From contig CANHIV010000017.1 of the NCBI GenBank assembly GCA_947460525.1, forward strand, positions 1 to 8,911: a DNA stretch of 8,911 nucleotides, in the 5' to 3' direction. Both the position numbers and the translations under genes were made by a program. The stretch comes from Flavobacteriales bacterium (GTDB lineage Bacteria > Bacteroidota > Bacteroidia > Flavobacteriales_D > Sanyastnellaceae). Shown here piece after piece: positions 1 through 6,461 of the stretch (position 1 is the stretch's first letter; every line of letters starts with the position of its first letter). The notes under the pieces are model-generated. The model saw nothing but the letters and a program-made list of their open reading frames with translations. It was not told where the DNA came from and did not search any database.

Positions 1-1134
1 CGGATGAAGCTTACCAAACAAGTTGTGTGGCAACAATCCATCTTTTGACATGCCCAAGAAAATTCGGGTTTGTCCCAACATCATCACCAACATCACCGAC
101 ATCAAACCTGCTGTTGCCGCAATGGTAATCAAATAAACAGCCCACTTGATACCTGCTCCTTCAAAGGCTGATGCTACGGGTGCTTTCAAATCCAAGTCTG
201 TGTACGGAACCATACCTGTCAACACCAATGAAACCAATATGTACAATAGTGTACAAATGATTAGCGAGGCAATAATGGCAAATGGAACGTCCTTCTTGGG
301 ATTGATTGCCTCACCCGCCTGGGTGGATACGGCATCAAATCCGATGTATGCAAAGAATACAATGGTAGCTGCGGTTAATACCCCTCCGAAACCAAAGTTG
401 ACTTCCCCGGTAGGCTGTCCCAAAGCATCCAATACAGGGGTTTCAGCAGGAATAAATGGTGTCCAGTTGGCTGGATCAACATAAAATGCACCAGCAATGA
501 TCACAAACAAAACGACAGCTACTTTTAGAATAACAATGATGTTATTGGTCTTTGCAGCTTCTTTAATGCCTTTGATCAAAATAGAGGTGATTACCCATGT
601 AATTAAGAACGCTAATAGATTAAAAGAGGCACCACCAAATACGAGAGGATCACTCGTTAAGCCGTCATTGACCAATTTTCCGTATGTAACAGGATCGTTC
701 GTCAAATAATCTGGTATGTGCAATCCAAACAAATGCAACAATTTATTGAAGTATCCACTCCAAGCGACAGCTACTGTGGTTGCCCCCATCATGTACTCCA
801 AAATCAAATTCCAACCGATGAACCAGGCAAACAACTCACCAATGGTCCCGTATGCATACGCATAAGCTGAACCTTCAACTGGTAAAACAGAGGCAAACTC
901 TGCATAACACAATGATGCAAACAAACATCCGATACCCGCAATGATGAATGACAGGGCCAATGCTGGTCCAGCGTGATCATGTGCCGCAATACCTGTTAAA
1001 GTAAAAATACCACCACCGATAATGGCGCCGATACCCAATGAAGTTAACCCCCAACGACTCAACACACGGTTCAATTCACTTTTACTCGCATCCGCATGGT
1101 AAGCCTCTACCGGCTTCTTTCTCCAAATTGACAT
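1..1134 (-). CDS. APC-family cationic amino acid permease, 3' end outside window
   Basis: This is an inner-membrane amino acid transporter of the amino acid-polyamine-organocation superfamily, closest in pattern to the CAT/YfnA group, which moves amino acids with protons. I translated the minus strand from the ATG at 1132-1134 and found 378 uninterrupted codons running off position 1. A short soluble N-terminus (residues 1-28) is followed by TM1 with the family motif GAIIGGGIFTLTG (36-48). Hydrophobic segments follow near 57-78, 100-128, 170-188, 198-218, 247-270, 285-310 and 332-356. The RIFLGMSKDGLLP loop (357-369) matches the conserved cytoplasmic loop after TM8. Family members usually have 450-600 residues, so about the last quarter is missing because of the window edge; nothing suggests a broken gene. 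Substrate cannot be read from sequence. It is divergent from folE with no obvious functional link. No Shine-Dalgarno is visible, as is normal in Bacteroidota. Confidence 0.9.
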   Translation of the reverse strand, partial: MSIWRKKPVEAYHADASKSELNRVLSRWGLTSLGIGAIIGGGIFTLTGIAAHDHAGPALALSFIIAGIGCLFASLCYAEFASVLPVEGSAYAYAYGTIGELFAWFIGWNLILEYMMGATTVAVAWSGYFNKLLHLFGLHIPDYLTNDPVTYGKLVNDGLTSDPLVFGGASFNLLAFLITWVITSILIKGIKEAAKTNNIIVILKVAVVLFVIIAGAFYVDPANWTPFIPAETPVLDALGQPTGEVNFGFGGVLTAATIVFFAYIGFDAVSTQAGEAINPKKDVPFAIIASLIICTLLYILVSLVLTGMVPYTDLDLKAPVASAFEGAGIKWAVYLITIAATAGLMSVMLVMMLGQTRIFLGMSKDGLLPHNLFGKLHP

Positions 1135-1161
1135 AAAATTTTCTTTAAGGTTTTGATTTCA

Positions 1162-1193
1162 CAATGATAAACAATTTTCGCGAACAAATTCAA
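1162..1193 (-). promoter_or_regulatory. Candidate Bacteroidota-type promoter for the permease
   Basis: Read on the minus strand, TTG (1191-1193) is followed after 21 bases by TATCATTG (1162-1169). This has one mismatch to the TAnnTTTG -7 consensus, and the spacing fits the Bacteroidota -33/-7 pattern. It lies 27 bases upstream of the permease ATG, leaving a short leader. The match is imperfect and rests on pattern only. Confidence 0.3.
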
Positions 1194-1213
1194 GGTCCGT
1201 TGGTTTAACCACT

Positions 1214-1882
1214 ATGGAGAAAGAACTAAAGATTCAAATCGATGAAATGGGTGATCAACACGTGATGACCTCTATCGAAACGCCAATGCGTGCAGATGCA
1301 TTTGATTTAAGTGAGGAGGAAAAAATCACAAAAATCGAAGCGCACTTTGGAGCCATCATGGACATACTGGGCCTGGACCGCACGGATGACAGTCTTTCTG
1401 GCACCCCGCATCGCGTAGCCAAAATGTATGTGAAAGAAATTTTCTCTGGTTTGCTTCCAGAAAATCGTCCGGACATCAAACTCTTTGAAAACAAATACCA
1501 ATACAAGGAAATGTTGGTAGAGAAGAACATCACTTTCTTCTCCAACTGTGAACATCACTTTGTGCCCATCATGGGGAAGGCGCATATTGCCTACATCAGC
1601 AATGGTCAGGTCATTGGTCTTTCTAAACTCAATCGCATTGTTCAATACTTTGCCAAAAGACCGCAAGTGCAGGAGCGTTTGACCATTCAAATTGCCAATG
1701 AGCTTAAAAAGGTTTTGAAAACCGATGACGTTGCCGTTTTGATTGATGCCGTGCACTTGTGCGTGAGTAGCCGTGGTGTCCAAGACATCAATTCAGCGAC
1801 AGTAACCAGCTCATATAGTGGGCAGTTTGCGAATGATGATAAGAAAAACGAATTTCTTCGTTACATACAATTGCCCGCCTAG
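1214..1882 (+). CDS. folE: GTP cyclohydrolase I
   Basis: Converts GTP to 7,8-dihydroneopterin triphosphate plus formate in the cytoplasm. This is the entry step for tetrahydrofolate and, in many bacteria, for queuosine or other pterins. The 222-residue length is typical of bacterial FolE. The zinc site is visible: NCEHH supplies Cys112 and His115, and HLC at 181-183 supplies Cys183. His114 and His181 match the catalytic histidines of the family. The diagnostic block IGLSKLNRIVQYFAKRPQVQ (134-153) and RGVQDINSATVTSSYSGQF (187-205) are intact. The first ATG was chosen; the conserved part starts near residue 30, so the in-frame ATG at 1247 cannot be excluded. No close Shine-Dalgarno and no convincing promoter box precede it. 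The TAG stop overlaps the stop of the convergent downstream gene. It appears to be transcribed alone. Confidence 0.97.
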   Translation: MEKELKIQIDEMGDQHVMTSIETPMRADAFDLSEEEKITKIEAHFGAIMDILGLDRTDDSLSGTPHRVAKMYVKEIFSGLLPENRPDIKLFENKYQYKEMLVEKNITFFSNCEHHFVPIMGKAHIAYISNGQVIGLSKLNRIVQYFAKRPQVQERLTIQIANELKKVLKTDDVAVLIDAVHLCVSSRGVQDINSATVTSSYSGQFANDDKKNEFLRYIQLPA

Positions 1883-2208
1883 ATTCCAGAAAAGAACTGT
1901 TGCAGTTGAGGGAGATTAAAAAACAATTCTCCATCCACCACCACAACAGGCATTACCAATCTTACCGGCTCACCGCCGCTCTGCTCATGGAGGAGGTCCC
2001 ACATTTCTTGACGATTTTTGGGATCCGATATGTTTTTCTCTACATACAATCTATTACGGCTTTGAAGTATTTCCTTCGCCTCAGCACAACGTGGACAACC
2101 TTCCTTTGTATAGACCACCACTTGCTGCGGCTCATAGGATTTTCCCATTCCACATCCCGTCCATAGTAGCAAGAAGCAACTGATCAATAAGCCCAACGTA
2201 TATTTCAT
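1879..2208 (-). CDS. Glutaredoxin-like thiol-disulfide lipoprotein, probably periplasmic
   Basis: A small protein of 109 residues with an N-terminal export signal and a thioredoxin-fold domain. Residues 1-18 form a signal (MK, then a hydrophobic run) ending at a possible lipobox, WTGC with Cys19. The Trp at -3 is not canonical, so lipidation is probable rather than certain. The domain begins QVVVYTKEGCPRC, giving a CPRC redox pair (Cys38, Cys41) at the usual place after the first strand. MPVVVVDG (86-93) supplies the cis-proline (Pro87) expected near the active site. The C-terminal GG motif that glutaredoxins use to bind glutathione is not evident (FFNLPQLQQFF instead). I infer a membrane-anchored dithiol oxidoreductase facing the periplasm; its partner is unknown. 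The ATG is supported by the signal peptide that follows it. It converges on folE with a 4-base overlap and is divergent from the 2252 gene. Confidence 0.82.
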   Translation of the reverse strand: MKYTLGLLISCFLLLWTGCGMGKSYEPQQVVVYTKEGCPRCAEAKEILQSRNRLYVEKNISDPKNRQEMWDLLHEQSGGEPVRLVMPVVVVDGELFFNLPQLQQFFSGI

Positions 2209-2212
2209 GGAC

Positions 2213-2220
2213 CAAAGGTA
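2213..2220 (-). promoter_or_regulatory. TACCTTTG -7 box next to the glutaredoxin-like start codon
   Basis: The minus strand reads TACCTTTG-GTCC-ATG, an exact match to the Bacteroidota -7 consensus TAnnTTTG ending four bases before the start codon. I see no TTG at the usual 17-23 base spacing upstream (the nearest TTTG, 2229-2232, is only 8 bases away), so this is half a promoter by pattern. If used, the transcript would start at or next to the ATG. Confidence 0.4.
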
Positions 2221-2239
2221 GAAAAGGTCAAATCATTCT

Positions 2240-2247
2240 TATCTTGG
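2240..2247 (+). promoter_or_regulatory. Possible -7 box for the secreted modular protein
   Basis: TATCTTGG has one mismatch to TAnnTTTG and ends four bases before the ATG at 2252, the same spacing as the box serving the divergent gene. No -33 TTG is visible at 17-23 bases upstream. This is weak evidence, given mainly because of the shared spacing. Confidence 0.22.
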
Positions 2248-2251
2248 CGTT

Positions 2252-3346
2252 ATGAAATGGATGGGGTTCTTTTTGTTTTTATTGATTGCGCCGGCAATGT
2301 GGTCTCAATCGCCACAAGGATTTTCCTACCAAGGCATCATTCGCAATGCCGCTGGAGCTGCAATGGCCAACCAAAGTGTCAATACACGATTTTGTATTCG
2401 CCAAGGCAGTGCCAATGGAGCAATAGTATACCAAGAACTTCAAACCCTTCTATCCAATGCGCAGGGACTTATGAGTGCAACGGTTGGGAACGGCACGGTA
2501 ACTATGGGGAGTTTTAGCAATGTTGATTGGGCCAATGGAAGTAAATTTCTTCAGGTGGATATCAATTTGGGAAACGGCTGGTCATTGATTGGCATTGAAC
2601 CGCTCAACAGTGTTTCCTATGCGTTGTATGCGCAGCAAGTTCCTGTTCGTTCCTCAGTTACCGGCGATACATTAACGATTGGACAAAATTCAATTATCAT
2701 CCCCGGTTTAAGTGCTGCCAATTTCATTTTTGGATGCACCAACACATCGGCTTGCAATTTCAATCCGGCAGCCACCAACAACGACGGATCATGTCACATC
2801 ACGGGGCAAGTTTGTGATGATGGCAATAGCGCTACCAGCAACGATCAATACAATGCGCAATGCGCATGCGCAGGCACTGTGAGTTACAGCATCGGTAGCC
2901 AAGGTCCAGCGGGTGGTTATGTATTTTATGACAAAGGAAGCTACAGCAGCGGCTGGAGATATCTCGAAGTGTTTCCTACATCATTTTTTGGAATATGGGG
3001 TTGTCAAGGAACTTTGGTTGCTGGAATCAGCAATACCATAGGAGCTGGTGATGTCAATACTGCAGCTATAGTTGCGGCTTGCACCTCTACCAATGCTGTG
3101 GCACGTATCATTGATAGTTACAGCGTCAATGGATTCAGTGACTGGTACATGCCCAACAATGCCGAGATGAATTTGATCAGCGATAATTTGTTCGCTAACA
3201 ATATTGGCAACATTCCCGGACCATTTCATTGGACATCTTCACAACAAAATGCTACGTATGGCGCTGTCTATGATTTTGAATTTGACTTCAGTGATATTCA
3301 AGCCAAGAATGTGAACATCAGTGGAATTCCTGTGAGGAAATTCTAA
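2252..3346 (+). CDS. Secreted modular protein with C-terminal Lcl/DUF1566-like domain
   Basis: A 364-residue exported protein of unknown function built from modules common in Bacteroidota surface proteins. Residues 1-18 are a signal peptide, with likely cleavage before Gln19. Residues about 20-128 (GFSYQGIIRNAAG through PLNSVSYALYAQ) match the N-terminal module often placed at the head of flavobacterial secreted or fibre-like proteins. Residues 161-181 form a short Cys-rich motif (GCTNTSACNFNP...DGSC, with Cys162, 168 and 181). Residues 188-208 form a second (CDDGN...DQYNAQCACAG). From about 213 to the end, GPAGGYVFYDKG, GFSDWYMPNNAEMNLI (294-309), HWTSS (326-330) and the final IPVRKF resemble the Lcl C-terminal/DUF1566 fold. 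The protein ends directly after this domain, so I see no type IX secretion sorting domain and no anchor. Role inferred only as extracellular, perhaps adhesive or ligand binding. It is a single gene, facing the array at 3352 with a 5-base gap. Confidence 0.8.
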   Translation: MKWMGFFLFLLIAPAMWSQSPQGFSYQGIIRNAAGAAMANQSVNTRFCIRQGSANGAIVYQELQTLLSNAQGLMSATVGNGTVTMGSFSNVDWANGSKFLQVDINLGNGWSLIGIEPLNSVSYALYAQQVPVRSSVTGDTLTIGQNSIIIPGLSAANFIFGCTNTSACNFNPAATNNDGSCHITGQVCDDGNSATSNDQYNAQCACAGTVSYSIGSQGPAGGYVFYDKGSYSSGWRYLEVFPTSFFGIWGCQGTLVAGISNTIGAGDVNTAAIVAACTSTNAVARIIDSYSVNGFSDWYMPNNAEMNLISDNLFANNIGNIPGPFHWTSSQQNATYGAVYDFEFDFSDIQAKNVNISGIPVRKF

Positions 3347-3351
3347 TTCGT

Positions 3352-4122
3352 TTAATATCGAAGTAGAAAATGTTCTTTCTGATTTCTCTCTGAATGGAGA
3401 TAAGCTCCCCATTGAAAGAAATCCAACGTTAATTTACTTCCGCAATTCTCAACGATTTCATTCCAAGCCTGTGTCATATCAGGAGACCAATGAATATCAT
3501 CCATGAGTACCCATGCATTTTCGTTTAAGTGTGGAATAATTTGATGAAAATATTTTGTCAGAGCCACACCACGGTGATTACCATCAATAATCACCAAATC
3601 CCATTTTTTGGTTGGAAGTATTTGGGGAAGAATTTCATCAAAATTTCCTTGAATCAAATCGAACCTATTTCCAAACTTGGAAAGAAATTCCTTGGCGTTT
3701 TGATGCAGGAATGGATCACCTTCGATAGTTGTGAGATTGGACTCCGGATGTCCACTCAATAGGTAGGCTGCGCTTATACCCACATGGGTGCCCAATTCCA
3801 AAATTGCACTAGGCTGAAATCTCTTCACCCAGCGAAATAAAAAAGCTCCCTTGCCCTTGTGGCTTGTTGCATTCTTAACGGCTTCCCCAAGATTTCTGAT
3901 GTTCATTCTCGAACCCGCACCCAAATCGATTGGTTCCCACGAAGTTGAACTTGAAATCAATTTTTGTCGATGCGCCTCAATAAAATCAATTTCTCTTGAA
4001 ATTGGGATGTTAAGATCCTTATCTATCAGCTGATAAACCAAAGGCGAATGAACACCATGTCTACCTACTGCTCTAACCAAGTGAAGGCCTCTTTGCTTTA
4101 AACTGTGCCAGAAAAAACGCAT
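3352..4122 (-). CDS. Class I SAM-dependent methyltransferase, HGVHSP type
   Basis: A cytoplasmic methyltransferase whose substrate I cannot assign. Numbering is from the ATG at 4120-4122 (256 residues). The N-terminus has the RHGVHSPLVY signature (21-30) found in many Bacteroidota methyltransferases of unknown role. The Rossmann core follows: motif I ILELGTHVGISAAYLL (107-122), an acidic ribose-binding residue in TTIEGDP (131-137), WDLVIIDGNHRG (174-185) and VLMDDIHWSPDM (205-216). The spacing resembles the Methyltransf_24/O-methyltransferase group, where the DG.H and DD acids can bind metal. The ATG lies 9 bases after the lpxD stop. A TTG immediately upstream (4123-4125) would add one residue and is less likely. 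It is the last gene of the six-gene minus-strand array, and a perfect inverted repeat covers its start region. The envelope context hints at a small-molecule or glycolipid substrate, which is inference only. Confidence 0.85.
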   Translation of the reverse strand: MRFFWHSLKQRGLHLVRAVGRHGVHSPLVYQLIDKDLNIPISREIDFIEAHRQKLISSSTSWEPIDLGAGSRMNIRNLGEAVKNATSHKGKGAFLFRWVKRFQPSAILELGTHVGISAAYLLSGHPESNLTTIEGDPFLHQNAKEFLSKFGNRFDLIQGNFDEILPQILPTKKWDLVIIDGNHRGVALTKYFHQIIPHLNENAWVLMDDIHWSPDMTQAWNEIVENCGSKLTLDFFQWGAYLHSERNQKEHFLLRY

Positions 4123-4143
4123 CAATCAAAATTATTTTGATTG
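4123..4143 (-). repeat. Perfect 21-base inverted repeat at the lpxD/methyltransferase junction
   Basis: Ten-base arms (4123-4132 and 4134-4143; CAATCAAAAT and ATTTTGATTG) are exact reverse complements around one central base, 4133. In the minus-strand transcript this folds as a 9-bp stem with the triloop UAA, and that triloop is the lpxD stop codon. The methyltransferase AUG begins at the base after the stem. There is no downstream T-run of terminator type. The repeat itself is certain; function is not known. Confidence 0.9.
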
Positions 4144-5169
4144 GCTATCCATCCATTTCTTCAAGGTGTCCACTGTATTCTGAATGGTCGGAAGTTTCTT
4201 GAAGAAAATATAAGATTTATTAAAATCCATGATAGGTATGGCGGGTGTTCCCATAACAGTTACCCCAGAATTTTTTATTGATCCTGCAATTCCTGACTGC
4301 GCAGCTATTTTGGTTCCATCAGCAATTTGAATATGGCCTGCAAAACCCACTTGACCACCAATCATACAATTCTTGCCAATCTTGGTAGAACCCGCTACAC
4401 CTGTCTGTGCTGCAATAACCGTATTCTCGCCAATCTCAACGTTGTGACCTATTTGAATCAAATTATCCAATTTAACCCCTTTGCGAATGACCGTAGAGCC
4501 CATCGTTGCGCGATCAATGGTTGTATTGGCACCAATATCGACGTGGTCTTCTATGACTACATTTCCAATTTGAGGAATCTTGCTATATTGATTATCTGCA
4601 TTAGGAGCAAATCCAAATCCATCACTACCGATGACAGCGTTGGCGTGTATGGTACATGAATCACCAATAACACATTCGTGATAGACCTTTACCCCAGGAA
4701 AAAGAACTGTAGCATTTCCAATTTTGGCACGAGAGCCAATCACGACACCACTTTGAATGATAGCGCCATCTCCAATTATAGCACCCGCATTGATACTCAC
4801 CCAATCGCCGATGTGCACATTGGAACCTATTACCGCAGATGGGTCAATTCGAGAAAACTCACTAATCCCCGGTGTTGGCAATAAAAATTGATTGTAGGCT
4901 TCCAACAATTTGGCAAACGCACCGTAAGCATCTTTTACTCTGATCAAAGTCAAAGTGGATGGCAGCGGTTGTTCTGCTTGAAAATCCTCATTCACAATTA
5001 CCACAGACGCTGCCGTGGTATAGATAAACGGATGGTATTTTGGATTGGACAAAAAAGACAACGAACCCTCTTTTCCTTCTTCAATTTTGGACAATGTTCC
5101 TACTGCAACATCATTCCCCTCCAAGGTTCCCTGGAGCATCATTGCGATTTGTGAAGCGTTAAATTTCAT
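4132..5169 (-). CDS. lpxD: UDP-3-O-(3-hydroxyacyl)glucosamine N-acyltransferase
   Basis: Third enzyme of lipid A synthesis: transfers a 3-hydroxyacyl chain from acyl carrier protein to the 2-amino group of UDP-3-O-acyl-glucosamine in the cytoplasm. Its 345 residues are a normal length. The N-terminal uridine-binding domain (1-100) carries [15 protein letters not shown] (36-50). A left-handed beta-helix of hexapeptide repeats spans about 105-298 (for example [20 protein letters not shown]). GSDGFGFAP (181-189) is the family landmark. His242 in IGHNVEIG aligns with the catalytic histidine of E. coli LpxD, and His279 in FAGHIQI lies the same 37 residues downstream as the second conserved histidine there. 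The C-terminal tail is helical (from about 318). It starts at an ATG 20 bases after the aroA stop. The lpxC-fabZ and lpxA genes that often accompany lpxD in Bacteroidota are not adjacent here. A second lpxD paralogue elsewhere is possible. Confidence 0.96.
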   Translation of the reverse strand: MKFNASQIAMMLQGTLEGNDVAVGTLSKIEEGKEGSLSFLSNPKYHPFIYTTAASVVIVNEDFQAEQPLPSTLTLIRVKDAYGAFAKLLEAYNQFLLPTPGISEFSRIDPSAVIGSNVHIGDWVSINAGAIIGDGAIIQSGVVIGSRAKIGNATVLFPGVKVYHECVIGDSCTIHANAVIGSDGFGFAPNADNQYSKIPQIGNVVIEDHVDIGANTTIDRATMGSTVIRKGVKLDNLIQIGHNVEIGENTVIAAQTGVAGSTKIGKNCMIGGQVGFAGHIQIADGTKIAAQSGIAGSIKNSGVTVMGTPAIPIMDFNKSYIFFKKLPTIQNTVDTLKKWMDSQSK

Positions 5170-5175
5170 GCGTCA

Positions 5176-5209
5176 CGAAAGTAATAAGTTTATTCGATTC
5201 GCGCACCAA
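5176..5209 (-). promoter_or_regulatory. Weak candidate promoter before lpxD
   Basis: On the minus strand, TTG (5207-5209) is followed after 23 bases by TACTTTCG (5176-5183), one mismatch from TAnnTTTG and six bases before the lpxD ATG. The upstream part lies inside the aroA 3' end. The spacing is at the edge of the expected range and the box is imperfect, so it may be chance. Confidence 0.18.
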
Positions 5210-6461
5210 GAGACTTGATAACATCATAGAACTCTGGAAAAGATTTACTGACAGCTTGAGCCGAGTGAATGGTCAATGCTGCGCCACCAAGCGCCATTAC
5301 CGCCAAGGACATGGCCATCCGATGGTCATCATGCGCATGCACATGCACCGACTGTATCACTTTGGGATAAATTTTTAATTCATCGCCACGCAAAACCGTG
5401 TTAATTCCCATTTTCGACCACTCATGCTGAATGGCCTTTGCACGATTGGACTCCTTGTCTACTAATCTTTTTGCTCCTTTGATAACGCTGGGCTCATCGC
5501 CATACACCGCAAGTACAGATAAAATAGGGATTAGATCTGGACAATCGGTGGCGTCAAATTGAAAGCCTTTGACTTTTGATGCAAATACGCGATACCCACC
5601 TTCTTCCAACTCCACACGAACACGGGCCAATTTCAACACTTCTAAAATGGCTTGATCCGCTTGCGGTATTTCCGCAGACAATCCTTGAATCAATAAGCCA
5701 TCATCTGCACACAATGCGGCTGCAACAAAAAGAAAAGCAGCACCACTCCAATCACCATCCACCTGAATCTCTCTACTTTGGTATTTCTGCCCACCCAGGA
5801 CTTTGAAGCCTGAAGGTATTTGCTCCATTTCCACATTGAACTTCTTGGCCACTGCCATCGTCGTTTCTACATATCCAATGCTCGGCACCTTTTCAATTTC
5901 TAGCTCAATCCCCTTTTTGGTAACAGCCCCTGCAAGCAATAAGCCTGTAACAAATTGAGATGAGTGAACTTCATCTGCCAATACCTTACCGCCATTCATT
6001 GGTCCTTGAATTCGAGCAGGAAGGCAATGGTCTTTCAATTTCACTTTAACCTCCAACTGGGGCAACCATTCTTCTAAAGTTTGCATAGAACGCTTGACCA
6101 AGGTTCCTGCACCCTCAATAACAATCTCCTCATGCCACAGAGCCGCTATTGGAGAGAACATTCTTGCAGCAAGGCCGCTTTCACCACAAAACAAAACACC
6201 TTTGGGTTGCCTGATATCTGACTGGAAATTGAAAGGGAATCCACCCTTAATGACCCATTGCTCGTTGTCCAAACGTACAACTGCACCAAGCGACCTTGCG
6301 ATTTCCAAGGCATGCTGACAATCATCTGACTTGGGAAAATGAGAAATTCTCGTTTCACCTTGGGCCATCAAGGCACAAGCCACTATGCGTTGGGCGATAC
6401 TCTTGCTGGTTGGGACAAACACTTGTCCCGAAAGTGCAGATGGAAAAACGGTTACTTTCAT
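5190..6461 (-). CDS. aroA: 3-phosphoshikimate 1-carboxyvinyltransferase (EPSP synthase)
   Basis: Sixth step of the shikimate pathway: joins phosphoenolpyruvate to shikimate-3-phosphate, giving EPSP on the way to chorismate, the precursor of aromatic amino acids and menaquinone. The 423 residues match the two-domain family. Shikimate-phosphate contacts are visible in PTSKSIAQR (17-25: Lys20, Ser21, Arg25) and HSSQF (166-170). CPDLIPIL (307-314) supplies the catalytic Asp309, KESNR (336-340) the Glu337 base, and HDDHRMAM (377-384) the phosphate-binding arginine. SKSFPEFY (405-412) closes the protein. The PEP-site loop reads FCGESGLAARMF (91-102), whereas E. coli has GNAGTAMRP, so Thr97 is Leu and Pro101 is Met. 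This is divergent but all core residues remain. The ATG overlaps the menG stop as ATGA (6458-6461), indicating translational coupling. The stop is 20 bases before lpxD. Confidence 0.96.
   Translation of the reverse strand: MKVTVFPSALSGQVFVPTSKSIAQRIVACALMAQGETRISHFPKSDDCQHALEIARSLGAVVRLDNEQWVIKGGFPFNFQSDIRQPKGVLFCGESGLAARMFSPIAALWHEEIVIEGAGTLVKRSMQTLEEWLPQLEVKVKLKDHCLPARIQGPMNGGKVLADEVHSSQFVTGLLLAGAVTKKGIELEIEKVPSIGYVETTMAVAKKFNVEMEQIPSGFKVLGGQKYQSREIQVDGDWSGAAFLFVAAALCADDGLLIQGLSAEIPQADQAILEVLKLARVRVELEEGGYRVFASKVKGFQFDATDCPDLIPILSVLAVYGDEPSVIKGAKRLVDKESNRAKAIQHEWSKMGINTVLRGDELKIYPKVIQSVHVHAHDDHRMAMSLAVMALGGAALTIHSAQAVSKSFPEFYDVIKSLGARIE

Noticed and set aside
146..709. Two plus-strand reading frames (112 and 70 codons) at the left edge
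   Set aside because: They are antisense to the permease, whose minus-strand frame is continuous and carries strong family motifs.
1307..1783. 158-codon minus-strand reading frame opposite folE
   Set aside because: It lies wholly inside a clearly conserved folE, and its translation has no recognisable motif; it is a shadow.
1847..1862. AACGAA/TTCGTT hairpin near the folE 3' end
   Set aside because: Only a 6-bp stem, inside the coding region and with no T-run, so not a credible terminator.
1895..1907. AACTG-TTG-CAGTT hairpin just past folE
   Set aside because: Five-base stem with no T-run, inside the coding region of the opposite gene.
2861..2872. Perfect 12-base palindrome TGCGCATGCGCA with an adjoining partial direct repeat
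   Set aside because: It lies inside coding sequence for the Cys/Ala motif (AQCACA) and is explained by repeated GCG/TGC codons; no regulatory context.
3324..3343. Imperfect hairpin (GAATTCC...GGAAATTC) at the end of the 2252 gene, followed by TAATTCGTTT
   Set aside because: One bulged base, an A/T-rich stem inside the last codons and a broken T-run. A terminator is possible but not supported well enough to list.
5319..5346. His-rich stretch (HVHAHDDH) in AroA, suggesting metal binding
   Set aside because: The HDDHRMAM part is the normal AroA active-site motif; only two extra histidines precede it.
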